Assembly (NCBI RefSeq): GCF_015832195.1
Contig: NC_052017.1
Span: forward strand, 92,716,429 to 92,780,428
Source: Motacilla alba alba
Taxonomy: Eukaryota > Chordata > Aves > Passeriformes > Motacillidae
Direction of reading: 5' to 3'
Length of the DNA stretch: 64,000 bases
A model generated the notes under the pieces. The model was not told where the DNA came from, did no database searches, and was given only the letters and a program-made list of their open reading frames with translations. Position numbers and translations under genes: made by a program. The stretch's first letter is position 1. Each line of letters begins with the position of its first letter. Positions 12,589 to 25,600 of this stretch are shown here, piece after piece.

Positions 12589-15500
12589 GTGAGTGTAGAA
12601 AATGGAAGAGAGAGAGCCACTTACACAGTATGTATTCTGTGAAATACAGGGGATTTTTAGGACAGTAGTTGTTTACCAGATCACTGTTATCATTGCTGTT
12701 TTGTAGTTTACACTGTAAAGTGACCCTGTTTTTGAAAGACTGTCCTATGAGATGTGGCCAAATGAAGATTTTGTTGTGCTGGATTTAGTGAGAGATGTGA
12801 TGTTTGATCCATAGTTGATAATAATCTTAGTTATGGTGGTAATGAATGAAAGGGACTTAGAATCATGATGTTGCAGAGTTTTTTAAGAGTCAGTGGGCAG
12901 AGTTATATTCTGTGTGTTGACAGTTTTTCATTTAGGCAATAAAATTGGCTTCATCCATAAGAGACACTATGAAAAAATAGGTAAAATAAGAGGATTTTTA
13001 AGGACAAGATTGTCAATCCAAGGAGATATAGCTTTAAAAATCTCCTCCCTTGGAAAAAAAAAAAAAGGGAACTGTCAAAATATTCATTGGAAGTTAGTAT
13101 TTGATTCCCAAGCATCTGCTGACACTGTTGTGTATTCTGCACAAAATGTGGTATTCTGTTTGCCTTGTGATAATATCTTGTTTATTTGTTTTTCTGTGTT
13201 GTACCGGAAGAGATTTCACACATCTTAAAACAGGACATCTTTCTATATATACATTTAAAAGTAGAAAAACCCCACTGCTTGTTGCTAGCTATTGCTATCT
13301 TCCCTCCACACAACCTCATCCAAAAATAACAGTTTACAGTCTAAGCCCACACTGTATCAAGCTATTGCCCTTTGCATTGGACATAAGCTATAAACAGATA
13401 GTTCTGGGCTTTATCTGGAGCAGTGTGGGTATTTTGCTGTGGCAGATTATCAGCTATCCCCAAAAGGTATGCAAACTAGAACTCATACAGTTATTAGTTC
13501 CTTGCCATCTCCTTTAGGAAAATGCATAGTCACACTGGAAGGGACAGGGAGAAAGCAGCAGGAACAGAGTGTCCTCTGGCTACATACAGTTTTGTTTTGT
13601 GTTGGTGCAGTATTTTGCAATATGCTTTTGAGGCCCAAAGTTTCAGTTTGAGTACAAACAAGAGGATGAATCCCAGGTTGCTGTCTTGTGGTGGCTGGTC
13701 TTGCAGACTTGCCCTGTAGAAAACTCAGTTGTACAGAAAAGTCAAATGCAGCAAACAGAAACATTTAGCCAAATATTTTGTTCCTTTCTGAGTAAGCATG
13801 TGATATCCTGCAGGTATGCTATATTAAGTTTACAGAGTTTGATGGGCTGCAGTACACCAAATACCCCCTGCTTTGGTCTTTGAGGATAAAATTTGGTTGA
13901 AAAACCATGTTGTATCTTCTCTCCTGCTGTGGGATCACATGTCTTTGAGGCATCTGGATGGCAGGTGGGTGAGTTGTGGGGAACATCTGCATTCAAAAAG
14001 CTAAAAATTCTTCAAATTGTAACAGCCTGTGCAAGAGGTGCAAATTCTGTGGTGGTGAGTGAGAGTCAGGTGACTGTGAGTCTACCCTTGGTATTTAGGA
14101 CAGAACTACAAGGAAATGGATTGCTGCAATTCTTTAAACTTCCTTCTTTGTCCTATCAGTTCATGGAGAATACTTGATTCTGCAATCAAAATAAAATTAG
14201 TTTACCAAAATTGTTTTGTGAAGCAGGAACTTACTACTGTAGTAATATCTTCTGTCCTTCACTCATCTTCCTAGAGGGTCAAAAAACCAAAACACCAAAC
14301 CCCTAAACTTTTAAACTGGCAGTGCTTGATCAAAATCTCCCTTCATGCACAGAGATGTGCATGATCTCCCTTTATCTAAAACAGTAATCATGCCACAAGA
14401 AATTACAAGGCCATAGATTTAAAATCAGGAAATATATCATTAGGACACATATATGGATTCTCTATAGCTAGTCACCCTTGATTCAGCATTAAATTTCTTA
14501 GCAGTTGCATTAACCAAACCAGTTTGTTTTGGGTTTTTTTCCTCTTGTTTTCAAAGTTGAAGTAGGGCTTTTGTTGTTGTTCAATATTGCTGTAGATTAG
14601 AACTGTTTCCCACTAATCTTCTAGACCTGCTGAAGGCTTAAAGACACTACAGTGGAAATGCTGAACTGCCTCTCCTCACTTGTAGTAACAGAACTGCAAG
14701 AAGGAGACAAACGTCTCATCAAGGGTCTTCCTAAATTTCATTACTTTCACTCTTCAGGCTGTTTACTGTAAGTCCTTTCCCAAAACTGTAGGTCCAAAGG
14801 AAAAACATGATTTTCGGCAGCTTCTTTGAACCTTTGAGGTTAGATTTACAGCCACTGTACTGCTCCTGGACTGGTAGACCATTTCTCCACAAAGCCATTT
14901 TATGTGTAGTGACGTTAAGGAGACTGTTGCCAATTGCAGCAATCCCAGTTCTTGGCTGTCCAGTAAATGTCCTTTAATCCAGCAATTACTATGAGGTTGG
15001 TTTGGTAGTTTCTGGAGTTGACATCTAGTTTCACTTTACTTTTAGTAAATTTGTGTATTTGATTTACAAAATTAGAAGTGGACTTCTGGAAAGCAATTAC
15101 TTCATGAAACGTCTAAGGTGACACTAATATGTTTTCAAATTAGGAAATTTACAGAAGACGTTAAGATGGCTTCCCATGCTGTGACCCTTCCTTCAAATTA
15201 TTGTTCTCCTCCTGATTTATAAATATGGCAAGCTACAGTGATTATTTAATAAATAATGAGATACTGTGAAATTAAGTGAATGTTTTGAAAAATATTTGAC
15301 CTAAATATTGTGGAGGAATATTTACAAAACCCTTCCCTTTTACTCACAGCAATAGCATACACCACCTAATTTCTGTGGGATTTCTTTCTTGTATGTTTAA
15401 TGGATCTGCATTTTTTAGAGTTTTGTAAGATATTAAAAAAACCTCCTCAGTGAACCCAGCATTTTATCTTCTCTTTTTACTTTGAATGATACTAGACTTT

Positions 15501-16587
15501 GCATCTGCTTAATGCGTTAGTAAATGTTTAAGTATTTATTTTGTTTACTTTCTTCTTAGTGTTAGTACTTGAGTTTGAACTTAACATAAATATAGAAAGA
15601 ACAACAATAACAAAATGAATAGGCTGTCATGAGTTTATTGCCCTGAATTTCTTTAACTTCTCATGGAACTAAATGTAGAAGAGTAAAAAGAATAGACAGT
15701 GGAATTTTACTGGTTCAGTGTTCTAGTTGCTGTGTGCTAATTTGTCATCATTGTGCTACAAAGTGGCACAATCTCTTTTGCAGTGACTAAAGCTGACAGT
15801 GTTAAAACAGCACAGTTCTCTGCTGCTCCTCATTAGAGAATTCTGCACAGCACATTATTGCCATACCAAACTCTTTGAACTGTCTTGCTATGTGTGAAAA
15901 CTGGCCCTAAATGTCATTGATTGTTTAGGAAGAGGGGTTTGGAAGGAAGGTCTGGCATTGTCCCACTTATTCCAGAACAACATTCAAATGCACCTGGTCC
16001 ACGTAGCCTGGTTTCCATGGTCACATAATGGGGAGCTGGAAATCAAGCTTGTGACCTGTTGTGAAAGATGCACTGCACTGCCATGTCAAGGGATTGCTCA
16101 AGAAATTTTTACAGGCCTGGGACATGTTAGATTATGGGAAATGCTGGATTATGTACGTAGTTCATGTCCTTTATGTAATTGGGGTGTGCTGTAAGAAAAC
16201 AGCCAGGAACCAAACCCAACTGCCACTTCTGGTACTCAGCTCTGAAAAGCCTTGGGAAATGTAATGGCAGGCCAAAACTGAAAACATACATAATGATGAA
16301 TAGACATTCAGTCTTCAATTTAATGTTTTCTTGAACTAAAAATGATCTGTTAATAATGACCAAGTCTTGCTGGGTAATGAATGTGTGAAAAATCTTGCTT
16401 TTGATTGTCCTGTGTTATGTACCTAGATTCAATAATGTATTTTGCAGTGATTGATTTGATATCACTTCAATAAACTGACTGGTTCTCAGTGTTTAAGGAG
16501 AGCTCAGCATAACCACTTCAAGCTAAATTGCTTCAGTGAGCATGTATCAGTAAATCAGATAGTTTCTGTGCTGCTTTAGAGGAGATT

Positions 16588-16633
16588 CCATTTCCTCTTT
16601 TCCTCTCCTCTTTTTCTTTCCTTTCCTCTCCCT
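16588..16633 (+). repeat. Polypyrimidine (C/T) tract
   Basis: Forty-six bases with almost only C and T (TTTCCTC and TTTTCC-type units). Such tracts can adopt triplex structure and bind pyrimidine-tract binding proteins in transcripts. No AG acceptor with exon-like sequence follows directly. Confidence 0.75.
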
Positions 16634-19600
16634 GTTACCTTGCTAATGTTGTGAAATTAGCACCCTGTCTAAGGCTGCAGTCGGGTAACACTGATTGAAT
16701 ATTTTCTGTCTCTTCCTGGTGAAAGGGAGTTGAAATTCTTAAGATGACTGGCACATGATGGTAGTTGAACTGTTCGTCTCATACATGCTCAGCGATCTGC
16801 AAGCATAAAAGCTTTCACTACCTCTCATGGCTTAGGCTGCTTACAGACCTGAGCTGTATGTGTGGTTTTTGCCAGGTGCTTCCTCTTGGTATGCATCATA
16901 AATTATCAAAAAAGGAAAAAAACAACAGATGGAACACTTTTTACTTGCTTAGTTAATTGCTCTGAAGTATTATTTTTGTAAGATAAAAGTTTATTATTTT
17001 TTAATACCTACAGCTTGAGAGATGTAACATAGATATTGTATGGGTTTTGAAGTCTGGGGTACACTTTTCTGTAAAAAAATAAACAAAAAGAAATAGTCTT
17101 ATTATCATACAAATTTAATCACGAAGCCTTCTCACTTTTTTCCCCCTAGCAAAGTTGTATAGCACTATTTTTATTTTCCAGTGTAATTGTGTGTTTTCTC
17201 AGAGTTTTACTCTTTCCTGTAAAGCAGTAAAGAGCACAGGAACTATTATGGTGTATCCTTTGCTATTTGATGGATTGATTAAAGCACTCCCCCTTGAGCC
17301 TCTATGTTTTTTGAGGGCAACCAAAAAGGAGAAAAAAAAAATTAAAACGTTGAGAGTGTCAGTGTTTTCTGTGAGAGATTTGATGAGCATTTTCATCATT
17401 TAGTTTTACAAGTTAGATATGCTCTGTAGAATCCTTATGACCAGCTGGTGTCTGGTTATGCTGGTGCCTGGTACAAGGAACTGCTGCATTTGGAAGAGGC
17501 CAATCTTCTTCAGGGGTGTGAAGGGAAGTTCTGGGTAGTCAGGTTCCACAACACCAGTTGAATTTGATAGATGTCTGTTCTCCTCATGTTCTACCATCAA
17601 CCTGGCTTTGCTCTTGAGCAAATCCTCATGTGCTCTCTGTGTCTTCCTATCTCATTTCTTAACCTTCGTGCTTTCTAACTGGATGGTTTGTTGGGATAGA
17701 GGCAATGTCATTCTGTATTAATAGTAGTGCTTGGAGACATTGAGTGGAGCCTTCAGGGACTAATGTGCTTCTGCTGGTGAGATGATACAGAAATGAGTTA
17801 CTGTTTGAAACCTCTGAGAATGCCAAGCATAAAGTAGCTGTGACATCTGTCCTCAAAAATTACCCATAACACCAGCACTCAGTATGGTATCAGAAGTCTG
17901 TGTTAATGTTTCAGTGGGAAAATAGTTCTACTATGAAGTTTAAAGGAACAACTTGTGTCTAAATCCAAGTAATGTGTTTCAATACTTGACTGTTCATTAA
18001 ACTCTTTGGGTGCTGGATTTGGTACAGTCAATTGTAGCTGCAGCAATTAATCTTTCTCATGTCTAAAATATAGCAAGCTTGTTGAAATTCTGTGAGGACG
18101 ATAAATTGTCCCTGAATTGAAGCTGATACTCCTACACTTCCATGTTTTCCTTCGTTGCATGTGAAGGCTACTGTGCAAGAAATGGGTGGAAAAGATAAAA
18201 GGTGAGAAGCAAGGCAGGTACAAGTGAGGAGCAGCTTCTGGCCCTGCCACAGCGCCCATTGCTAATGTTTAAGGAGTTGCCTGAATTGTATAACCATGGC
18301 AGTATACCATTAGATGTGTGTTTCAGTGAAAAAGTGAGTAATGTGTGGGCAATGAAATAAGTTGCAAGTGTGTTTTTCTGCTTTGCATGCAATGGCTAAG
18401 TCCTAGTGCTCCTTGGTTTGGGTCTTGAGCTGGTTAAGCCTGCATGATGTAAAAGGAAGAGGTGCAGTCACTGTGGTTTTGGCTGGGGAGGAGGTAGGGT
18501 GTTGGGCTTTGTTCTCCCACCCTCAGCCTGCAGAACTGACTGAAAGAGGGAAGTGCACGCTGTGCTTTTTTAAGGACTTGTGCTTCAGATGCCATGTTTT
18601 TGTGCTAGTTTTCTACAGTTCCCTCCTTGTTAGCTTTGATGCAGAACTAGATAAATGTCCTGTCAAATGAGTTTAATGCCAGTGCCACTTAAATTAGCAT
18701 GGAGCTGGAAGAACAGGGGTGCAATGCAGTAGGCATTCTTTGTGAACTCTGTGTGAACTGTTCTAGCTGCTGAGATGACTCTTCTAGTAAATCAGCCCAT
18801 ACTTCAGCACGAGAACATGTTGTTCAGTGTTTTAGCACCTTCGTGCCATAAAAATGAAGGGAAAGTTGTTGATATTTTTAATTTTGGGGAAGCAGTAAGT
18901 GACATGGTGATCCTGAAAGGGAGCAGTGTCCTCCTTCCTCACGGAACCTTTTGTGCTTTTACTGTTGTGGTGGTTGTGGATCAGCTTGTGGCAGTAATGT
19001 TGTACCACCTCCTCTGAAACTGGGTCAGATGAAAATTCTGATTTGTTACTTTGACTATGGTTGCATTTGAGAAGAGTTTAAAAATCTTCTGCAGTAATGT
19101 GTTACCTTAAGATGCAGTTATATCTGTAAAATAAGTTGTGGTGAAATGTATTCACCCTTTTACAGAAATGGCCAAGCTTTACCTCTGGGTGTCCAGTGTC
19201 AAACCACAGCAGAATCTCCAGTGTCTAAGACAGTGACTGGCAGACCTGCCCTGTAGCACTTACTGAAGTATTAAAACCTGTTAAAAGTGCATTTTAAAGT
19301 TTGTTCTCATCTTTTTCCTCCTAGTGCTAATTCAGTGGTGTTTGCTGCTCCTGGGCGGCAACTGTGAGGAAGAGTTCTGGAGCCATGTTTTATTGTAATT
19401 CTCAGTTTCTCACAAGTGTATTTCTGATAATGCAACTGACTGTGCGCATAGGGTAGTTGTAGGACATAGTTTTACTCTCTGCATCAGTACAAAGTCAAAA
19501 CACTCTCATATCAGATGCGAAATACTCTGCCATGAGAAAAGAGGGGTTCCACATTAAGCTGAGTTGAGTTTTGCTGTCATTTGTAAATTCAGCAAGTGTG

Positions 19601-21205
19601 CAATGGACATTGGAAGGAAAAGGTTGTAGGGCTTTCCAATGCAAAGTATTGCTGACAGTAACTTCTTTTTGCACTTCAGAAGTTGAAGTTCTTGAGTAAT
19701 TGGAGCTATTTGTATAGTGAATAAATTTAACTTGTCTGCAGCTACAGTTCAGAAATGGATTTTTCCACTTTGAGGAGAAATGCTGTGGAATGATTTTCCT
19801 TTTTATTTAACTTTTTCAGGCCGTCTGCTTTAAGTAGATGGAAATACTTTGGTAGAATTTGCCGGGGGAGGAAAAAAATGTTTTTGTAAAAGGAAATTGA
19901 AAAACTTTTAAGCAGAATAATATGATGTTACTCTTGATTGCTGAGATAAGATTTGCTCTTAAAAATATATGATCTTTCAGTGCAGCATCCAGTGGATGTG
20001 GCCATAAAGATATCAAAATTTGCATAGAGCTAAAAGCCACAAGTTACATGCTGGTTACCTTGGATGATTAGGGGGACTTCTGAGCATCAGTTGCAGTCAG
20101 GAAGAGGCAATAATGGAAATCTTGCATTTTTGTCACAGTGCCACACAGTGATGTTCAGGCTGGTGTGGCTGGACTTAGAATTGAAAGCTGAATTTAGGGA
20201 GGCCTGAGGGCCCTCAGCTTGCTTGGAACTCTAGGCAGCTCAAGAAACATTGACAAGACCCAAGAGACCCAGAAATCTTAGCAAGTCTGTCACTAATGAG
20301 ATATATCTTCAAACAGGCACTTGTCAAAACAATAGTTGCCATTTTTGGGTCCTCATATTTTCCTGTTCAGTGTAAGAGCTTCAGGAATGGATTCATTGTT
20401 AGGTGGTGCAGAAGTTTTCAGATGAATTATGGAAATACCAATATACTGGAGATGTTTTGATTAAAAGAAATTGAGGCCGTGATGTTGAAATCTGAGTCAT
20501 TTGGCTTTTTCTTGTTTTGGTTTTGTGGTCATACCTAACTTATCTGTCTAGCTCCTTCCTTTATCTTACTTCTGCTTCTTTCACCCAGTTTCTTCCTGCA
20601 TGCTACTTTCTGCCAGCACCTCTGATGTAGTCAAAATGCATTGCTATGATTTTTCTGGGGTATTAGAAATACTCTTTAGCTGCTAACAGTGAAGAGATGG
20701 CCTGTTAACAGGCAGTCTGATCAGGAAGGTGTGAACACCACAGAAGAAAACAGAGAAAATTTGCACTTTTCTGACAACGCACATCCACCGGAATAATTAC
20801 TTTCAAAAGCACTTTCTTCAAGCCAGTTCTCTCTCTTCATGTTATAATATGACTTTCTGCAACCTTCCCAGCCTACCATACATTGCTTCACAAAGCAATC
20901 CAGTAGTGCCATTGTCAATATTTGAAAAACAAAGCAATATTTTGTTATTTTTGTGACCAACTATCATTGTCACTTACATACTGTTTGGTCATAAAGTTGT
21001 TTTGGATTTTTGTATTTTTACCTTGTACCTGTTAAAGAATTTGTTATATGCAGCAATTGCAAGAATTTCTGTGTCGTCCTTTTGGGGAAATGTGGCTAAA
21101 ATTTGTCAGTGTGAAGTGGAACTGGAAAAACTTTAAATGCGACTTTTGTTCCTTTTGTGCACAGATATGTAAGTATGCACATGTCCTACTGAAAAAAGTA
21201 CAAGT

Positions 21206-21255
21206 GTATATTTAAAAAAAATATATATATATATAAATGCAAGTATATATTAAAG
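21206..21255. repeat. AT microsatellite
   Basis: An A8 run followed by about nine TA units, then ATAAATGCAAGTATATATTA. A simple (TA)n microsatellite in the intron. Confidence 0.85.
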
Positions 21256-24200
21256 TGTTGATACTGCGCTTCTATCCTGTATGGCTGCAGGTGTGCCCCC
21301 TGTATTAGTTTCAAAAGGCAAGACCAGTAGCCTTTCACCCTGGGGAGTCTGTTCATTCTGATCTTCCCTGTGAGCTACAGACTAAATGTTTTCTTAATGC
21401 TAAGCCAGAGCTTTCTGCTGCAGATGAAACTTGCCTTATGGTACACAGCGATAAAGCCTGAATAATCAGTGCTTTTTTTCCTTTAGTCTCTTGTCTGAAA
21501 TTCCAGACAATTCTGGGTTTTTGAGGCTTGGAAGATGAAAGATGTGAGAAGGTGAGAGCATGTGAGACTCAGAATCTCAATTCAATACCTGTAACACTTG
21601 AGAAATATTTATAGATCATAAAATATATTTAATACATTTCATTACTTAATAGGTATTGTTTAAAATGAAATATCTTTAATATATTTAACAAATCTATAGT
21701 ACTTGTATAAATAAATATATCTTCATATTCTAGGAGGGGCTTCGTAGCTCACAGTAGGTGAAACCCACTGCATAAAGCAACAACTGTTTTGTCTTTGGTG
21801 CACTACTGCACAGAAAACTCAGTGTGTTTGGGATGATTGACATCATTTCTGGAGCTTGGTCACGTGAGATGAGATTCTAGGTCAAGGCTGCACACAATGT
21901 TATATTTTTGTGCTGAAATAAATAACTTGTCATGTGCTGCAGGATACTTGCTGATAGAAACTTGCTGAGAGGAGCTCTTCTCCTATGGTGGGGTGCTAAT
22001 CTCCAGTTTCCTTCAGAATCAAATCTGTGTTTGGAGAAAACCTATGTTATATATTTTATTTAAGATGGATCTGAACCACTGTAATCCATTACATTCAGAT
22101 TGGCTTAAGTGAAGCATGTTTGTTTGTAGGTGCTGACAATGTGTCCTGAACATTCAGCTTTAGGATACTTTTATTTGACAAATTAATTTTAATGTTGATA
22201 TTTTGTTTCTACAATACAATATTTTTAAAAAATTCAAAAGAAAAGGTTTTTCTTTACATGTGCTTCAGCTAATTTCTTGCTGTATACTTATATGGCAAGG
22301 GTATTGGCAAGGAAAAAAAATAGATTAAATACCTACTAAAAATTAGGCTTTGACACTTTTTCCTCTTGTTTGACCTCAGTGTTACGTGTTCTACTTTCCT
22401 GCAGTCTTCTCAGGAAAGGAAGGAACAAAACTACATTCAGGAGTCTCTTCAATATACCTTTTCAGTCTGTTGCCTTCTTTTCCTTTCCACTGACATTTTG
22501 TCTATTTTAAAAAATTATTTATTATTATTATATTAGGCTATGCTATGTAGTCCTTATAAGGATTGATAAAACAATATACAAATGAAAGTTTTATGGAGCC
22601 TGGGGGAAAGGATCCACAAGATCCCTGTTATTGGATGTGGGCAGCTCTGGGTTCTAATACCCTCTCAGCAGATTGTACAGGTGTCCTGGCTGGTGGCTTT
22701 AACTCCAAGTACAAGAACAACCAGTGGAGCAAGGGATATGTCTGCCTTTGGCAAGGGATGCTGAGATCTTCCAGGCATCAGATCCTGCTCTGGGATTTTG
22801 CAGAGTTCATAATGCCATAGCATAATGCAGTTAATACTGTAATAATGTAATATTCTATAGCAGCTGTTGCAGTGTTGAGCTGATTATGGAAGAATAAAGG
22901 GTTTATGGCATTTTGGAAGTTTGTAGGGCTTGACACACAGACTTTGTATCAACTAAATTGCACGTCTTTGATAATTCTGATGATGTCTCTTGCTGCTGTA
23001 TGTAAGGAACAGGAGGGACCCTCTAAATATGTCTGGCATGTATCCCCATGGGAGATGGCTCCAGCAGGAGCAGGGGCCCTTGGCTTCGATCCCAGCTTTG
23101 AGCTCTGGTCTCAGCAGATGATGAGCTGTTCTGGGTTTTGCCCCATGGGCTTGCTTTAACCAAGCAGGCTGCAAACCGTGGGCTGGCAGAACAGGTGCAG
23201 AGCTGCTGTCTTTGTGCTGGAGCCAGATGGCCATTTAATTGTCCCAGTCACTGACTAAGGCTTGGCCGAGCCTCTTGCTCAGTTCTCAATTCTGCTGCTG
23301 CACTGCCGAGTTGGGTCTTGTGGCCCTAAGAAAATGAGCACTTCAGGGACAACTCTGAGCATCTGGACTTCTCCTAGTCATGATACAATGTGGTTAGTTT
23401 CAAACCTCAACATGGTTCATAGCTTAATGTTATTTTCTTAAAAGAAATTCCTTGTTGCTTTCCTAAAGTAAAGATTTCTGATCTGTGCTGGCATATCTTG
23501 CTTCTTACAATGTTATTAATATCAAGGTGATAGGAAAAAAGCTCCAAGTAGGAACCCTTGTTTCAAAGGATTTATCCCCTAGGATTTTGCAAGAACCTTT
23601 GTATCTGTTGAGTTACCTCTTACCAGGACAAGAGCTAAGGGGAAGAATTTTGAGGGTCAAGAATATTTTGGCTTGCTAAAGCTTTCAAAATCCTGTTTTA
23701 GAATAACAATTTTTCATTGTTCAGAAGAAGTAAGAAATGATTATTTGAATGCTGCACTTAATGGGAAGTGCTACACTTTAGGGCTTGTAAACTTGCTAAA
23801 TAGAATTGCACATTAAGTGTGTTTGCTTATCTGTATGCTTATACTTATTCACTTGGTTTAATAACTGCAAATATTTTTTACTTGCAACCTCTTCAGATGA
23901 ATATATTTGTTGCTTATATGTAACTCAGTCAGGATTTTTTGTCAAGATAATCCACTTTTATTATAGTAAATAATTTAAGAAGCTACAACTGCAGGGTGTT
24001 AGAAGCAAAGGATAGGACTAAGCAGAGTAATGGTAATATTTGCAGTGCTAGGGAATTGAATTAAAAAGATGTCTAGGTATTTCCAACAGGCCACCTCTTT
24101 TGTTCAATGCTAGAAAGGCAGTATCCGGGTCTAAAGTGATTATGAAGTGCCATGTTGATTCAAGCTGCTTGAGTTAGACTATCATTAGTCTATATACGGA

Positions 24201-25065
24201 AAGGCTCAAATATATATGTTAATAAAATACAGCTATTTAAGCTTTTGTATTTAGAGTCAATGGATTCTAATCTGCATTTATTTTAAGATTTTTTTTTTTA
24301 ACCATCATGCTCCACCTGTTTTGTTCAGTCCTGGATCTGATTCACACAGCTTTTTTTAGTTTTGTTTTGACTGTGGCTCTGGCAGTACCAATTTACCCAG
24401 AAGTTACATAGCCTCTGGATTATACTACCTCTAGGGGAGAAGGTGGAGAGCTTTGCATGTTGTGCTTATGTCTGCAGTCCCACTGCACAGCACATGAATA
24501 ATACCAGAAACTCTCTCCAAGAGAGAGAAATTCTCTCACCTGCTCCCTTTTTATGATGAAATACCACCGAAAGAAGGGCAGTGAAAATAGCTTCTTGTTT
24601 ACCTACAGGTTTCTCTCCAGATAAATTCTCTGCCTAGAGGAGCAGTTGGAAATAGTTGGTGCTACTTTGTTTTGCAGTTGCCCGCATGACTCCTTTCCTT
24701 CCTGCCGGCCTATAGAATCAAGGCATGGATTTCAGCCTTCACAACACATATGCAGTGATGTAAAATTCTATTTATGTGCAGAGAGTTACTAAGTAACAGT
24801 TGCTGAGGGAAATGCAGTCTTTAACTGTGTGACGTCTGTGCACTTAAAATTCTCAGCCAAGTAGTGCATTAACATAGATTTTGCACATTAATGTAATGGG
24901 ATTTGCTGTGGGGCAGTGTGAGCAAAACCCTGGGAAAACAACAGTGTAGTTTAAGGAATTGTGTTCTCTGCAGCCTGACCCTGTGGACAGGAGATGAAAC
25001 CAGTTTTTGCCCTTCTACCTCATCCTCTCCATACCGCACCATAATTAAGGACCCTGATATATTTC

Positions 25066-25345
25066 ATAGGATCATAGAATATCCTGAGTTAGAAGGGACC
25101 CACCGAGTCCAACTCCTGGCCCTGCACAGGACATCCCCAAGAGTATCACACCATGTGCCTGAAAGTGTTGTCCAGACATTTCTTGAACTCTCTCAGGCTT
25201 GGCTCTGTCCAGTGCCTAGCCACCTGCCTGCATGCAGAACCTTCTCCTAATAGCCAGCCTAAACCTTCCCTGACACAGCATCAGGTAATTCCCTTCAGTC
25301 CTGTCACTGATCACCAGAGAGGAGAGATCAGTGTCTGCGTCATTT
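25066..25345 (-). mobile_element. CR1 LINE 3' end (antisense)
   Basis: The + strand begins with the reverse complement of the CR1 terminus (ATCATAGAATATCCTGAGTT). It continues through the typical blocks: GGAAGGGACCCACC-like, GTCCAACTCCTGGCC, GCACAGGACA, 'CATTTCTTGAACTCTCTCAGGC', 'AACCTTCTCCTAATAGCCAGCC' and 'CTGTCACTGATCACCAGAGAGGAGAG'. This is the CR1 3'UTR in antisense to MBP. Similarity to the family is high enough for a moderately young copy. Confidence 0.9.
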
Positions 25346-25600
25346 CCAGCTTCCAGTCAACTGGGACCTTTCTAGATTCCCAAGACATCATTGAAAACAT
25401 CCCAAGACCATTAAAAAATCATTAAGGGAGGTCTCCTGGTGACATCCGGCAGCTCCTTGAGAATCCTGGGATGAATCCCATAAGGCACCATAAACTTGAA
25501 GGGATCCAGCTGAAGAAGCAAGTCCCCCACAGGTTCGGGTTGGCTGGGAGTTTATAATTCTTGCATTTGCAGTCCTCCAGCTCACGTCTCTGGAGGTTCT
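25346..25600 (-). mobile_element. CR1 ORF2 pre-RT linker remnant (antisense)
   Basis: Read on the - strand, the block at about 25440-25500 matches the CR1 ORF2 linker between endonuclease and reverse transcriptase, where intact copies encode a GPDGIHPRVLKELA-type motif. Here it is mutated. It sits directly 5' (in CR1 sense) of the 3'UTR fragment at 25066-25345, with the whole RT domain missing between. It is either one copy with a large internal deletion or two copies side by side. Confidence 0.75.

Larger units (their letters stand above)
12893..25065. other. Intronic sequence with simple repeats only
   Basis: About 12 kb of AT-rich intron. Supported items are a pyrimidine tract at 16588-16633, a (TA)n run near 21212 and AT-rich blocks at 21600-21720. 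A moderately GC-richer segment with open frames on both strands lies at 22560-23290, but I recognise no product, splice sites or repeat family there. The frame at 13101-13517 (138 codons) has no domain and uneven composition. I see no RNA genes or other mobile elements. Confidence 0.55.

Noticed and set aside
13101..13517. 138-codon frame on the + strand, soon after the Golli ATG exon
   Set aside because: No domain, no acceptor/donor pair that would join it in phase to the Golli exon, and overlapping frames in other phases.
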